From positions 1 to 26,482 of the forward strand of contig JAEEQU010000005.1 in assembly GCA_016285415.1 (NCBI GenBank): 26,482 nucleotides of DNA, given 5' to 3'. Below the pieces are notes generated by a model, which made no database searches, was not told the DNA's origin, and saw only the letters and a program-made list of their open reading frames with translations. Both the position numbers and the translations under genes were made by a program. Below are positions 7,955 through 15,283 of the stretch, in pieces. How positions within the stretch are numbered: position 1 is the first letter of the stretch; every line of letters begins with the position of its first letter. The stretch comes from Alphaproteobacteria bacterium. Lineage in GTDB: Bacteria > Pseudomonadota > Alphaproteobacteria > Rs-D84.

Positions 7955-8527
7955 ATGAAATTTAAGTTATTGTATTTTGGGGAAATTTTGATTAACCCCA
8001 AAAAACGGGCACAACATATATCTGATATACGCATGCAATTCCACCCGCAACTTAAAAAATTAGTTGAGCATCAACCATGGGACAACCTTAAACAATATAT
8101 GGCCCCAGATGCCACAAAAAGCCCAATTACAACACGTCATATCGGCGGCATAGATTGGAATCCTATTATCACACCAAAGTTAAAACTTATTGCGGAATTA
8201 GATATTCAAATGTTGCATCCTGAAATTGTCGGTGTTCCACGTTCCGATATAGATAATCGTATAAAAACACTGTTTGATGGTTTGCGTTGTCCACAAAACG
8301 AACACGAAATAGGTCAAAATGTTCCACGCGATGCGGGTCCAATTTATACTTTGTTAGATGACGACCATTTAATAACAAAAATATCGGTAAACACAAGCCA
8401 CCTTTTATCAACACATATGTTCCATCCAGACCTTGCCAATATCAGTCCTGACTGTGTATTTTTGATGATAGATGTTAATATACGTGTTGCCGAAGGAACA
8501 TTGGAAAACCTGCCATTTATGGTTTAG
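7955..8527 (+). CDS. RusA-like Holliday junction resolvase family protein
   Basis: A 190-residue protein whose central part matches the RusA pattern. SDIDNRIKTLFDGL at residues 97-110 supplies Asp98, Asp100, Asn101 and Lys104, equivalent to the D-x-D-N-x-x-K metal and catalytic cluster of RusA. LLDDDHLITKISV at 133-145 supplies the later acidic residues. RusA cleaves four-way DNA junctions as a dimer. Here about 25 residues separate the two motifs, longer than in RusA (about 120 aa in E. coli), and the protein carries roughly 70 extra residues at its N-terminus. RusA homologues are usually phage-borne, but no phage gene lies nearby. AAAGGAAACC before the ATG gives a good ribosome site. It diverges from gyrB. 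The fold assignment is by motif only; activity is inferred. Confidence 0.6.
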   Translation: MKFKLLYFGEILINPKKRAQHISDIRMQFHPQLKKLVEHQPWDNLKQYMAPDATKSPITTRHIGGIDWNPIITPKLKLIAELDIQMLHPEIVGVPRSDIDNRIKTLFDGLRCPQNEHEIGQNVPRDAGPIYTLLDDDHLITKISVNTSHLLSTHMFHPDLANISPDCVFLMIDVNIRVAEGTLENLPFMV

Positions 8528-8546
8528 AATAAGAAGTGCTTAGTGT

Positions 8547-8559
8547 TAGTGGTTAGTGA
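8547..8559. repeat. Inverted repeat flanking the HD gene, left copy
   Basis: TAGTGGTTAGTGA is the exact reverse complement of 9133-9145. It sits within a longer run of TTAGTG-like units (8539-8560) just before the start codon of the HD-domain gene. Confidence 0.8.
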
Positions 8560-8561
8560 AT

Positions 8562-9131
8562 ATGCCAAATATAGTCGAATCTGTAAAAAAGAAACTTTTG
8601 GAATACAATAAAAAATCTTTAAAAAAAGATGGCTATGATTTTTGGGACAACCATATAAAGTACGTTTTTCAAAATGCTCATAACCTTGCCATTAAACGCA
8701 AAGCAAATGTTGAAATTTGTGAGTTGGCCGCATTATTTCATGATATGGCTATGGTGGCGGATTTTGGTCCCAGGGATGAACATGAAAAATATGGCGCACA
8801 AATGGCACGGTCTATGCTTGCAGAATTAAATTATTCAAAAGAAAAAATAAATTTAATAGAACAGTGCGTATTACATCATCGCAGCAGTCAGGCAAATTTA
8901 CGCAACACCCCCGAAGAACAAATTATCGCAGATGCAGATGTTATTGCGCACTTTGATAATATCCCGTCTTTATTTAGTTTGGCATATAACAAAATGAATT
9001 TACCAATGCAAGAAGGTAAAGAATTTGTAAAAGACAAATTGGCACGTGATTACAAAAAATTAAGCCCAAAATCTCAAAAGGAACTAAAAAAACGATTTGA
9101 TACAATAATGAACGTATTATTTGTATACTAA
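8562..9131 (+). CDS. HD-domain phosphohydrolase family protein
   Basis: Probable metal-dependent phosphohydrolase of the HD superfamily, 189 residues from the ATG. The motif runs H-x(28)-HD-x(64)-D: His31 in DNHIKYVF, His60-Asp61 in ALFHDMAM, and Asp126 in IADADVIAHF. Extra histidines in DEHEKYGAQM and CVLHHRSS also match the family. The substrate cannot be told; relatives include nucleotide and second-messenger hydrolases. A GTG at 8556 is in frame, but it lies inside the TTAGTG repeat, so I use the ATG at 8562; no good ribosome site precedes either. The gene follows the RusA-like gene by 34 bases and may share its transcript. It converges with pilR, 31 bases away. The short inverted repeat on both sides is unusual. 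Confidence 0.8.
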   Translation: MPNIVESVKKKLLEYNKKSLKKDGYDFWDNHIKYVFQNAHNLAIKRKANVEICELAALFHDMAMVADFGPRDEHEKYGAQMARSMLAELNYSKEKINLIEQCVLHHRSSQANLRNTPEEQIIADADVIAHFDNIPSLFSLAYNKMNLPMQEGKEFVKDKLARDYKKLSPKSQKELKKRFDTIMNVLFVY

Positions 9132-9132
9132 A

Positions 9133-9145
9133 TCACTAACCACTA
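9133..9145. repeat. Inverted repeat flanking the HD gene, right copy
   Basis: TCACTAACCACTA pairs exactly with 8547-8559. Related CACTA units continue to about 9166, so the array reaches the stop codon of pilR at 9163-9165. Confidence 0.8.
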
Positions 9146-9162
9146 TCTATTAACACTATCCA

Positions 9163-10233
9163 CTAACTCAAGAACGCAGTAATCTGATCTTGCATCTGGA
9201 ATGTCCCAAGAACAATCCATGCAATAACCGCAGTTATCAGTAAAATTCCAACACTGTTTAATACACTGGATACTGATTCAATTTTCTTAACAGAATTTTC
9301 CAAATAATCATTTGAAATCTGATTCAGGTTTGAATCAAAATCGTTCATATCCGCATATATGGATAAATCACCTATTAATTCTTGGTTTGGAAAATCCATA
9401 CCTGTATTTTGCAACGCGTCACCCAAATTATCACCATTTGCGATATAATGCAATGTCGCCTCTAATATCTTGCGCAGGTATCTATTTGAATTATCGGCCA
9501 ACATACGCATCGCATCAGGGATTGCAACACCCGATGAAACCATCGCCGCCAATGACATCATCCAACCAACCGATAAACGTATTTTATAAATATTCCATGG
9601 TGGAAATTTATCAAATGCCGCACGCAGACGACCCGCCCAACGCGGCAAAGACCACCATATAAACAAACCCAACCCAACAAATACTATTGATATTATCTGC
9701 CAATATTTACTGGCCAAATTGGACACCCATATAAGTGTTGCCGCCCCACCCGTCCAAACCATTGAATCACCAACGACTTCGGCCAATGGCGGAACAAGAT
9801 AAATTCCAACCATAATTATTATCGCGACAACCAACACCAACAACAGTAATGGATATGCAATTGCCCCAAACACCGCACCACTAATACGTTTATTTGCGAC
9901 AATAATACGACTTACATTTTCAAGGGCGACAACCAAACTGGACATATTACCCGATGTTAATAACAATGTTTCTTCGGCGGGAACCCAACCACGTGTGGCC
10001 TCGGAAAAACTAAGTCCGCGTTCAAGATTTTTTTCCCATTCACGCATACAAATTGCAAATGGTTCATTTGGTTTTGCACCACCGCGTGATTCCGTCATCT
10101 GAATACGATTAAGTGCATCAACCAATGTAAAATCGTTTTTAAGCAATGAAACCAACTTACGCCAAATAGTTATGCGTTTGTCCTTGCTGAACCTGCAAAC
10201 CATCTTTGCATAAAGTATTTCAAGTTTATTCAT
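9163..10233 (-). CDS. pilR: Type IVb pilus inner-membrane platform protein PilR (GspF/PilC family)
   Basis: A 356-residue polytopic inner-membrane protein that forms the platform on which the assembly ATPase acts. Two cytoplasmic helical GspF-type domains are visible: residues about 20-115, with SFSEATRG and LLLTSGNM, and about 215-320, with SSGVAIPDAMRML and NGDNLGDALQ. Hydrophobic segments lie at about 118-148, 162-192 and 325-347. Length agrees with R64 PilR (about 360). It starts 5 bases after the stop of the pilQ-type ATPase gene and is the last gene of the pilO-P-Q-R array. In R64 the next gene is the prepilin pilS; here a convergent HD gene follows instead, so the pilin must be encoded elsewhere. 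The symbol rests on gene order plus family. Confidence 0.85.
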   Translation of the reverse strand: MNKLEILYAKMVCRFSKDKRITIWRKLVSLLKNDFTLVDALNRIQMTESRGGAKPNEPFAICMREWEKNLERGLSFSEATRGWVPAEETLLLTSGNMSSLVVALENVSRIIVANKRISGAVFGAIAYPLLLLVLVVAIIIMVGIYLVPPLAEVVGDSMVWTGGAATLIWVSNLASKYWQIISIVFVGLGLFIWWSLPRWAGRLRAAFDKFPPWNIYKIRLSVGWMMSLAAMVSSGVAIPDAMRMLADNSNRYLRKILEATLHYIANGDNLGDALQNTGMDFPNQELIGDLSIYADMNDFDSNLNQISNDYLENSVKKIESVSSVLNSVGILLITAVIAWIVLGTFQMQDQITAFLS

Positions 10234-10238
10234 TGTCT

Positions 10239-11876
10239 TTAATAAACCCCTGGCCTATCAAGTAAACCAACCCAACGTTCTAATTCATCAACACCGATTA
10301 TTCCGCGCAACATCAGTTCGCTGGCCGCCTCTTTCAATGTACGACCATCCATTTCTTCAAGCCAATATTTAACCGCGGCATCTGTATCACCCGCCAATGC
10401 TAATTTCAAAAATTCACTGTTCGTGATGATTATTTCTCCGGCTTTGATACGACCATGCGTTCCGGTTCCACCACAATGTTCACATCCATCCCCACGAACA
10501 TATACTTGTTTTAATCCTACCTCGCCAAACGCGTCCATAACACGACTGTATTCGGAATATTCTGGATGTTCAGATAACGATTTTCGGCAATGTGGGCACA
10601 ACCGTTTAAACAAACGCATAGAAACAAGACCACGCATCATTGTCTCTTCTTTTAATTTAAATGCTTCAACCCCCATATCTAGTAAACGAACCAATGCCGC
10701 CATCGCAGAATTTGCATGCAATGTTGTCCAAACATTATGACCAGACAACGCGCCTTTGACCGTTAATTGCGCCGCCGCCAAAGTACGAATTTCACCGACC
10801 ATCAATGTATCAGGGTCGCTTCGCAATGCGGCCGCCAACGCTTCGGTATATTCTGATTCACGCTGTTCTTCGGATGCAGTGTTCACAACCGGAATTTGAT
10901 GTGCACCAAATATCTTTTGTTCAACCGGATCTTCAACTGTTATAAGATTTATCTCATAATGATGTTCTTTTAACATCAGAACCATGTTGCGAACAAGTGT
11001 TGTTGATTTACCAGAACTTGTCGGACCGGCGACCACAACCAAACCTGTTGGATATGAACGCAATCGGCGTAATAATTTTTGTTCGTACCTTCCAAATTCT
11101 TGTTCTGTTGTTATATTTTCCGATGGGTTATCATACAGCAATCGCATAACAACATATCGTGAACCAAACGCAATCGGGTTAAATTGCATTCTTATACTAA
11201 GCACACCTTGGGGCAAATATAAATCTTTGGTTCCACGCAGTGGTGTACGACCATCTTTCTGGGCGGATTGATATTCATTTTGTGCATAGTTTGCATTTGA
11301 AATATCTGCCGATGCAAATGCGGCACGCACAAAAGATTCGCCCCAACTGGAATTAAATTCCAATACTGGTTGCATACTGCCATCTATACGGAAATAAATT
11401 GTTGTTTGGTCTGCAACCTCAATATGAATATCAGAAACTTTTTGTGCGGCGGCGCGCGCAACGATATCTACAAAATCTTTCTGCATCTGATTGTTATAAT
11501 CAAAGCGTGATTTTATAGAATCGCCAAGTTTGCTTTCATAATATTTATATATTCCCGAAACCAATCCCAAATCGGAATAAAACGGTACCCGCAAAGGACG
11601 ATTTTTTCGTGTCAACAAATCAAGGAATGCCAACACCCGTCCATCATACCGATGTGTTCGTGAAATAATAATACAACCACCCGAAAAATATGCCAACAAC
11701 CCTTGGGTTTCTTTTGGTAATTCAAATTCACCCCCAGGGGCAGTTAATAATTTATTACCCTCGGAAAACAGATATTCTATGATTTCCTGATTATCTGCAT
11801 GTTCCAACCCCGCCGGAACAGACGGTTTTTTTGAATTTGGTAAAACATCTAAGATTTCCTGATCTTCGGTCTTCAT
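10239..11876 (-). CDS. pilQ: Type IVb pilus assembly ATPase PilQ (GspE/PilB family)
   Basis: A 545-residue cytoplasmic hexameric ATPase that powers pilus assembly. Walker A is GPTSSGKST with Lys290. The Asp box TVEDPVEQ and the Walker B-like DPDTLMVGEIRT follow, then the His box TTLHANSA. A tetracysteine zinc site, Cys427-x2-Cys430 and Cys465-x2-Cys468, is the usual GspE/PilB arrangement. SDIHIEVADQ, near the start of the N2-type domain, is also typical. The name follows R64 usage, where PilQ is the ATPase; it is not the secretin called PilQ in type IVa systems. The gene overlaps pilP by the four bases ATGA and is followed after 5 bases by pilR. Confidence 0.9.
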   Translation of the reverse strand: MKTEDQEILDVLPNSKKPSVPAGLEHADNQEIIEYLFSEGNKLLTAPGGEFELPKETQGLLAYFSGGCIIISRTHRYDGRVLAFLDLLTRKNRPLRVPFYSDLGLVSGIYKYYESKLGDSIKSRFDYNNQMQKDFVDIVARAAAQKVSDIHIEVADQTTIYFRIDGSMQPVLEFNSSWGESFVRAAFASADISNANYAQNEYQSAQKDGRTPLRGTKDLYLPQGVLSIRMQFNPIAFGSRYVVMRLLYDNPSENITTEQEFGRYEQKLLRRLRSYPTGLVVVAGPTSSGKSTTLVRNMVLMLKEHHYEINLITVEDPVEQKIFGAHQIPVVNTASEEQRESEYTEALAAALRSDPDTLMVGEIRTLAAAQLTVKGALSGHNVWTTLHANSAMAALVRLLDMGVEAFKLKEETMMRGLVSMRLFKRLCPHCRKSLSEHPEYSEYSRVMDAFGEVGLKQVYVRGDGCEHCGGTGTHGRIKAGEIIITNSEFLKLALAGDTDAAVKYWLEEMDGRTLKEAASELMLRGIIGVDELERWVGLLDRPGVY

Positions 11877-12607
11877 TTCACATTGGCCTTTTGTACACCG
11901 ACATTAAGTGTTTGTGTTTCGCCATCTTTGATAAACACAACACCTTCATCCAACGATATTGACTTTACAATAAAACCATCAACATCTTTGCCGACACTTA
12001 TACGTTTATTTTGCCCATTTGATAAATCCTGGATTGTTGCCTGTAACTGTGCGCCGGCACCAAACACGTTTATCAGTTTATATATTTTTGCGATATCCGT
12101 TTCTTTTGGTGCATCATTGGCCAAATAAGATTTCTTGTTCGCCGCCGCCGCAGATGCAGTAATTGCACCAACAGGTTGTTCCGCATCCAATGCTTCTTTT
12201 TCTTTTTCTAATCTTTTTGCTTCGGCCTCTAAACGAACACGTTCTGTTTCAAATTCTTGTTGTTGTTGTTCTGCACGCCCAGACAGAGTATCTATTTCCA
12301 TATGCAATTTTATTTTTTCTGCCGCCAATCTGTCTAAATCCAAATTCAACTGGGCGCGTTCTTTTTCCAATTGCATTAAAACCTTTTCTTGTTCCAAATC
12401 TGTGATTTGCTGAAACAATGAACCTTCAACCTGATAATCATCAATTGCATTTGCAGAAATTTCTTCGTTTGCCGCTCTATCATCAACAAAAATTTCTTCT
12501 TCTACAATATCATTTTCGTCATCAAAACTTGCGTCACCTGCGGCATACACCCCAGATGTCACACACATCAGTAAAACGACCAAAAGTGCTTTTATTTTAA
12601 TTTGCAT
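11873..12607 (-). CDS. pilP: Type IVb pilus biogenesis protein PilP-like, periplasmic
   Basis: A 244-residue protein with a signal peptide (basic MQIKIK, hydrophobic core, likely cleavage after VYAA near residue 23). A long charged coiled coil runs from about 60 to 145, rich in Glu, Gln and Arg. A compact C-terminal domain (about 170-244) carries GKDVDGFIVKSISLDEGVVF, like the PilP/GspC HR-type domain that links the inner-membrane complex to the secretin. R64 PilP is shorter, and the extra length here is the coiled coil. The gene overlaps pilO by 11 bases and the ATPase by 4, so the products are probably made in fixed ratio. Identity relies on the C-terminal domain and strict pilO-P-Q-R order. 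Confidence 0.75.
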   Translation of the reverse strand: MQIKIKALLVVLLMCVTSGVYAAGDASFDDENDIVEEEIFVDDRAANEEISANAIDDYQVEGSLFQQITDLEQEKVLMQLEKERAQLNLDLDRLAAEKIKLHMEIDTLSGRAEQQQQEFETERVRLEAEAKRLEKEKEALDAEQPVGAITASAAAANKKSYLANDAPKETDIAKIYKLINVFGAGAQLQATIQDLSNGQNKRISVGKDVDGFIVKSISLDEGVVFIKDGETQTLNVGVQKANVK

Positions 12608-13859
12608 AGATTATCACCTCATAGTTCCAGATTTTTTTTATCATATTCCATGACGCCTTGGTCATGTATACCCCATCAAAGTCATAAAAGATTTGCATAA
12701 ATTCATACGGTATCATTTTTGATTCTGCAGAAATTTGTACTGCATATATTTCTTGCGATTGTGTATTATTGGCAACAATATCCGCATGAATATCCATATT
12801 CACATTCATTTTTACGGCTTGGAACCGACTTGTTAATTCACGCATTATTGTATCTGCATCGCGCAAATCACGTGACGGGGCCCCGTCCCGCGCCGGCAAT
12901 TTTGCCCGTACAGATATTTCATTATCACTTATTTCTTGAACAAAAACCCCAGGCATAATATCCGCTGCAATCGCATAAAAATCATCCAATGTTCCAAAAG
13001 AACGTCTGAATATCGCATTAACATATGCTTCATTACATTCCGCAGAAACCTGAATCCACCCAGTAACCGGCTGCATCAAGAACCCAATCGCCTTAAAACA
13101 TAAATCTGCACGTTCGGTAACATCTGGCAAAGAATCAAAAGGCATCACCAACGGTTCAACAACTTGCTCTTGGCGAATATTGTATTCTTTATCTAATTCC
13201 TTGTTTTTTTCTTCTAGTTGCTTTTTATATTCTTCGGCCAATTCTGGATTTATTTTTGCAACCTGGGGCTTTGGTGCAAACATTTGATTTATCGGTTCGC
13301 GGAAAAAATACAAGAACAACAACGCAAAAATCAACAACAACAAGAACGACATGGCACCTGCACCGACACGACTTATCGGACGCAAAACACCATGATTAGT
13401 TCCCGACAAAATGTCTTCTAAATTGCGATCAACCGCACGTGGCATACCCCATTCGGCCGGTGCAATCAGCGCATTCCAATCAGGAATTTCTGTTAATTCG
13501 GCATATTTTGTACGTGCATCTGCCTCGTTCGTGAATAACATATCGTGCAAAATGACACCGTTTCTAACCGCAATCACAACAAATTTACCATCCACATGAA
13601 ATGCGCATAACATAGACGCATAACCAGGTAAAGATTCTATGATTTCGGCGGCAATAGACGGCATCCCAGCCCGCTGACCTGCACTGCGTGCGCCAAGGCC
13701 TATCATTCCACTATATGCAATATATCGGTTTAGTTTTTTATCTATGCCACGTGCCAATTTATACGCGTACGCACGTGGCGTAAACCCGGCAACCATCGGT
13801 TGCCACAGTAATCCCGCTGCATATTTTTTTCGTCTAATATGTATGTATTGACCGGTCAA
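12597..13859 (-). CDS. pilO: Type IVb pilus protein PilO (PilO2 family)
   Basis: A 420-residue inner-membrane protein of the R64-type pilus machine. It resembles the PilO2 (PAP_PilO) family. The N-terminal cytoplasmic part (about 1-160) carries GLLWQPM near residue 20. A single membrane segment follows at about 168-188 (SFLLLLIFALLFLYFF), then a periplasmic part with a coiled coil at about 205-225. It begins with TTG at 13857-13859; no ATG occurs until residue 22, and GGAG lies 5 bases before the TTG, so the rare start is well supported and may limit expression. First gene of pilO-P-Q-R, overlapping pilP by 11 bases. A palindrome occupies its 5' leader. PilL, PilM and the secretin PilN, which flank pilO in R64, are absent from this window. 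Confidence 0.8.
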   Translation of the reverse strand: MTGQYIHIRRKKYAAGLLWQPMVAGFTPRAYAYKLARGIDKKLNRYIAYSGMIGLGARSAGQRAGMPSIAAEIIESLPGYASMLCAFHVDGKFVVIAVRNGVILHDMLFTNEADARTKYAELTEIPDWNALIAPAEWGMPRAVDRNLEDILSGTNHGVLRPISRVGAGAMSFLLLLIFALLFLYFFREPINQMFAPKPQVAKINPELAEEYKKQLEEKNKELDKEYNIRQEQVVEPLVMPFDSLPDVTERADLCFKAIGFLMQPVTGWIQVSAECNEAYVNAIFRRSFGTLDDFYAIAADIMPGVFVQEISDNEISVRAKLPARDGAPSRDLRDADTIMRELTSRFQAVKMNVNMDIHADIVANNTQSQEIYAVQISAESKMIPYEFMQIFYDFDGVYMTKASWNMIKKIWNYEVIIYAN

Positions 13860-13869
13860 ACTCTCTCTC

Positions 13870-13885
13870 CACGATACCTATCGTG
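13870..13885. promoter_or_regulatory. 16-base palindrome in the pilO leader (operator or 5' hairpin)
   Basis: CACGATACCTATCGTG has two perfect 7-base arms around CC. It lies 5 bases downstream of the predicted -10 and 10 bases before the TTG start, directly upstream of the ribosome site. It therefore covers the likely transcription start and could be a repressor site or an mRNA 5' hairpin. Confidence 0.6.
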
Positions 13886-13890
13886 ATAGA

Positions 13891-13899
13891 ATTATAACA
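13891..13899 (-). promoter_or_regulatory. Predicted pilO operon promoter
   Basis: The minus strand reads TGT directly followed by TATAAT (13891-13896), an extended -10. No convincing -35 is present at 16-18 bases. The predicted start of transcription falls at about 13884, inside the palindrome. Confidence 0.55.
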
Positions 13900-13924
13900 C
13901 AAATTGATAAACTAATTCCAGCAT

Positions 13925-13957
13925 AAAAAACCGTTATATACATAACGGTCTTTTTTT
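13925..13957 (-). terminator. Rho-independent terminator after the lipid A operon
   Basis: ACCGTTAT (13930-13937) pairs with ATAACGGT (13942-13949) around a 4-base loop. On the minus strand a run of six T follows at 13930-13925, placing it 16 bases after the lipoprotein stop. The plus strand also has seven T at 13951-13957, so it may work in both directions. Confidence 0.85.
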
Positions 13958-13973
13958 ATTTCTATTTTGCACA

Positions 13974-14330
13974 TTATTTTGCGCTTTGCGATGTAAATTT
14001 CGGCAAATCTGGGCAATCATAAACCTTGGCCGTATAGATAAAACTTTCATCGGGGCCAAATATCGCGCCTGGATTTTCTTTTGTGCGTTTGTTCGTTACT
14101 AAATATGCATTACCTGGACGCGACTGAGATGCAATACTATTTTCCAGATATCTGCGCGCATCATCTTGCTTATATGCCGAAACAGTCGTTTCCATTTTAT
14201 ACAAAAACAAACAATCTTCTGGTTCTTTGGTTAATTGTTTTATGTTTTCACTGCCGTTTTCATTTTTTATATACCCACCACAACCAACAACCGCCATTGC
14301 AACCGTCAACAAAGATAAATATTTTTTCAT
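13974..14330 (-). CDS. Small secreted lipoprotein, function unknown
   Basis: A 118-residue precursor with a clear lipoprotein signal: MKKYLSLLTVAMAVVGCGG, lipobox VVGC with Cys17 as the lipidated residue, leaving a mature protein of about 100 residues. Two more cysteines occur in EDCLFLYK and VYDCPDLP and could form a disulfide in the periplasm. The core, with RRYLENSIASQSRPGNAYLV, resembles small lipoproteins of the DUF4156/RcsF-like group, a weak by-eye likeness. It follows lpxC by 17 bases with AAGGAG before its ATG, so it is the last gene of the lipid A operon and is followed by a terminator. Gly18 after the cysteine gives no inner-membrane retention signal, so outer-membrane sorting is likely. 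Confidence 0.75.
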   Translation of the reverse strand: MKKYLSLLTVAMAVVGCGGYIKNENGSENIKQLTKEPEDCLFLYKMETTVSAYKQDDARRYLENSIASQSRPGNAYLVTNKRTKENPGAIFGPDESFIYTAKVYDCPDLPKFTSQSAK

Positions 14331-14347
14331 TTTTTTCTCCTTTTTCT

Positions 14348-15283
14348 TTATTCCACAATCTCATAGTTATCTGGGCAACTAAATAATTTCCTAAGTACCA
14401 TATTATTCATCGCATGACTGCCCTTGTATGATTCAAGATTTCCAACCACAAACCCACCAGATGTGAACATATCACCAACAGCATCTATGATTTTATGGCG
14501 AACAAATTCATCGGGCCAATATACTTTATTCAATGTTCCGTCACCATCATTATTCAATGCAATTACATTATTTTCATTTGCACCGCGTCCCATTCCATGC
14601 GCCTTTAGGTATTCCCATTCAGAATATTTTCCAAATGTCCGCGCCCGCGCAATATTTTTTAGAAATTCGCGACAAGATTTCTTGGTTCCATCATATGAAT
14701 ATGAAAAACTTTGTGTGCCTATAATTTTCTCTTTATATACCAATGTCGCATTTATATTTAACGAATTATTATCAGACGGCGATAGTTTCACAAAACCATC
14801 CAATTTGCGTCCCGCCAGAAAATTCATAATATATATTTTCATCCGCGTAAAAAACGGTACCTGACGCATCGCCTGACGCGCAGTAACCACAACAGGTCGC
14901 CGAACAATTATGCGTTTGTGTTTTCCACTTGTAATACCTGCGGCAATAAAAGCATTTAAAAATTCCAACGCGCTGCCATCTAAAATTGGTGTTTCGGGAC
15001 CACCAATTTCAATATTTGCACTATCAATACCTGCAATAAAAAGTGCCGCCATTAAATGTTCAATTGTTTTAACATGCGCGCCGTCAAGGTTTCCAACCGT
15101 TGTATTGCGCATTTTTGTATCACCAACATTATCATACCGCGCAGAAATAGATTTTGACCCCGTCATATCTGTGCGACGAAAGAAAATTCCAATCTTTTTT
15201 GATGGTTTAACAACCAATTTTACCGGAACCCCAAGATGAATTCCGCCACCAAAAAATTCAACTTTCTTTTTTAGTGTTGGCAT
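14348..15283 (-). CDS. lpxC: UDP-3-O-acyl-N-acetylglucosamine deacetylase
   Basis: Zinc enzyme for the first committed step of lipid A synthesis, removing the acetyl group from UDP-3-O-acyl-GlcNAc in the cytoplasm. Zinc ligands are visible: His76 in KTIEHLMAAL, and His263 with Asp267 in RHKIIDAVGD. The catalytic His290 lies in GSHAMNN. ETPILDGSA is another hallmark. At 311 residues it is full length (E. coli 305). AAGGAG precedes its ATG, and it overlaps the end of lpxK by 26 bases, which suggests translational coupling. In most proteobacteria lpxC lies in the cell-division cluster near ftsZ; here it is grouped with lpxK and a DUF374 acyltransferase, so lipid A steps are co-regulated in one unit. 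Confidence 0.96.
   Translation of the reverse strand: MPTLKKKVEFFGGGIHLGVPVKLVVKPSKKIGIFFRRTDMTGSKSISARYDNVGDTKMRNTTVGNLDGAHVKTIEHLMAALFIAGIDSANIEIGGPETPILDGSALEFLNAFIAAGITSGKHKRIIVRRPVVVTARQAMRQVPFFTRMKIYIMNFLAGRKLDGFVKLSPSDNNSLNINATLVYKEKIIGTQSFSYSYDGTKKSCREFLKNIARARTFGKYSEWEYLKAHGMGRGANENNVIALNNDGDGTLNKVYWPDEFVRHKIIDAVGDMFTSGGFVVGNLESYKGSHAMNNMVLRKLFSCPDNYEIVE

Noticed and set aside
8556..8561. GTG start of the HD-domain gene
   Set aside because: It falls within the TTAGTG repeat array; the ATG two codons later is the simpler choice, though neither has a good ribosome site.
8528..9162. Insertion sequence around the HD gene
   Set aside because: There is no transposase and no target-site duplication is evident; only short inverted repeats are seen, so it is reported as a repeat structure instead.
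12250..12290. Short GTT repeat in pilP that looks like a microsatellite
   Set aside because: It is the antisense of a poly-Gln stretch in the coiled coil and too short to treat as a separate element.
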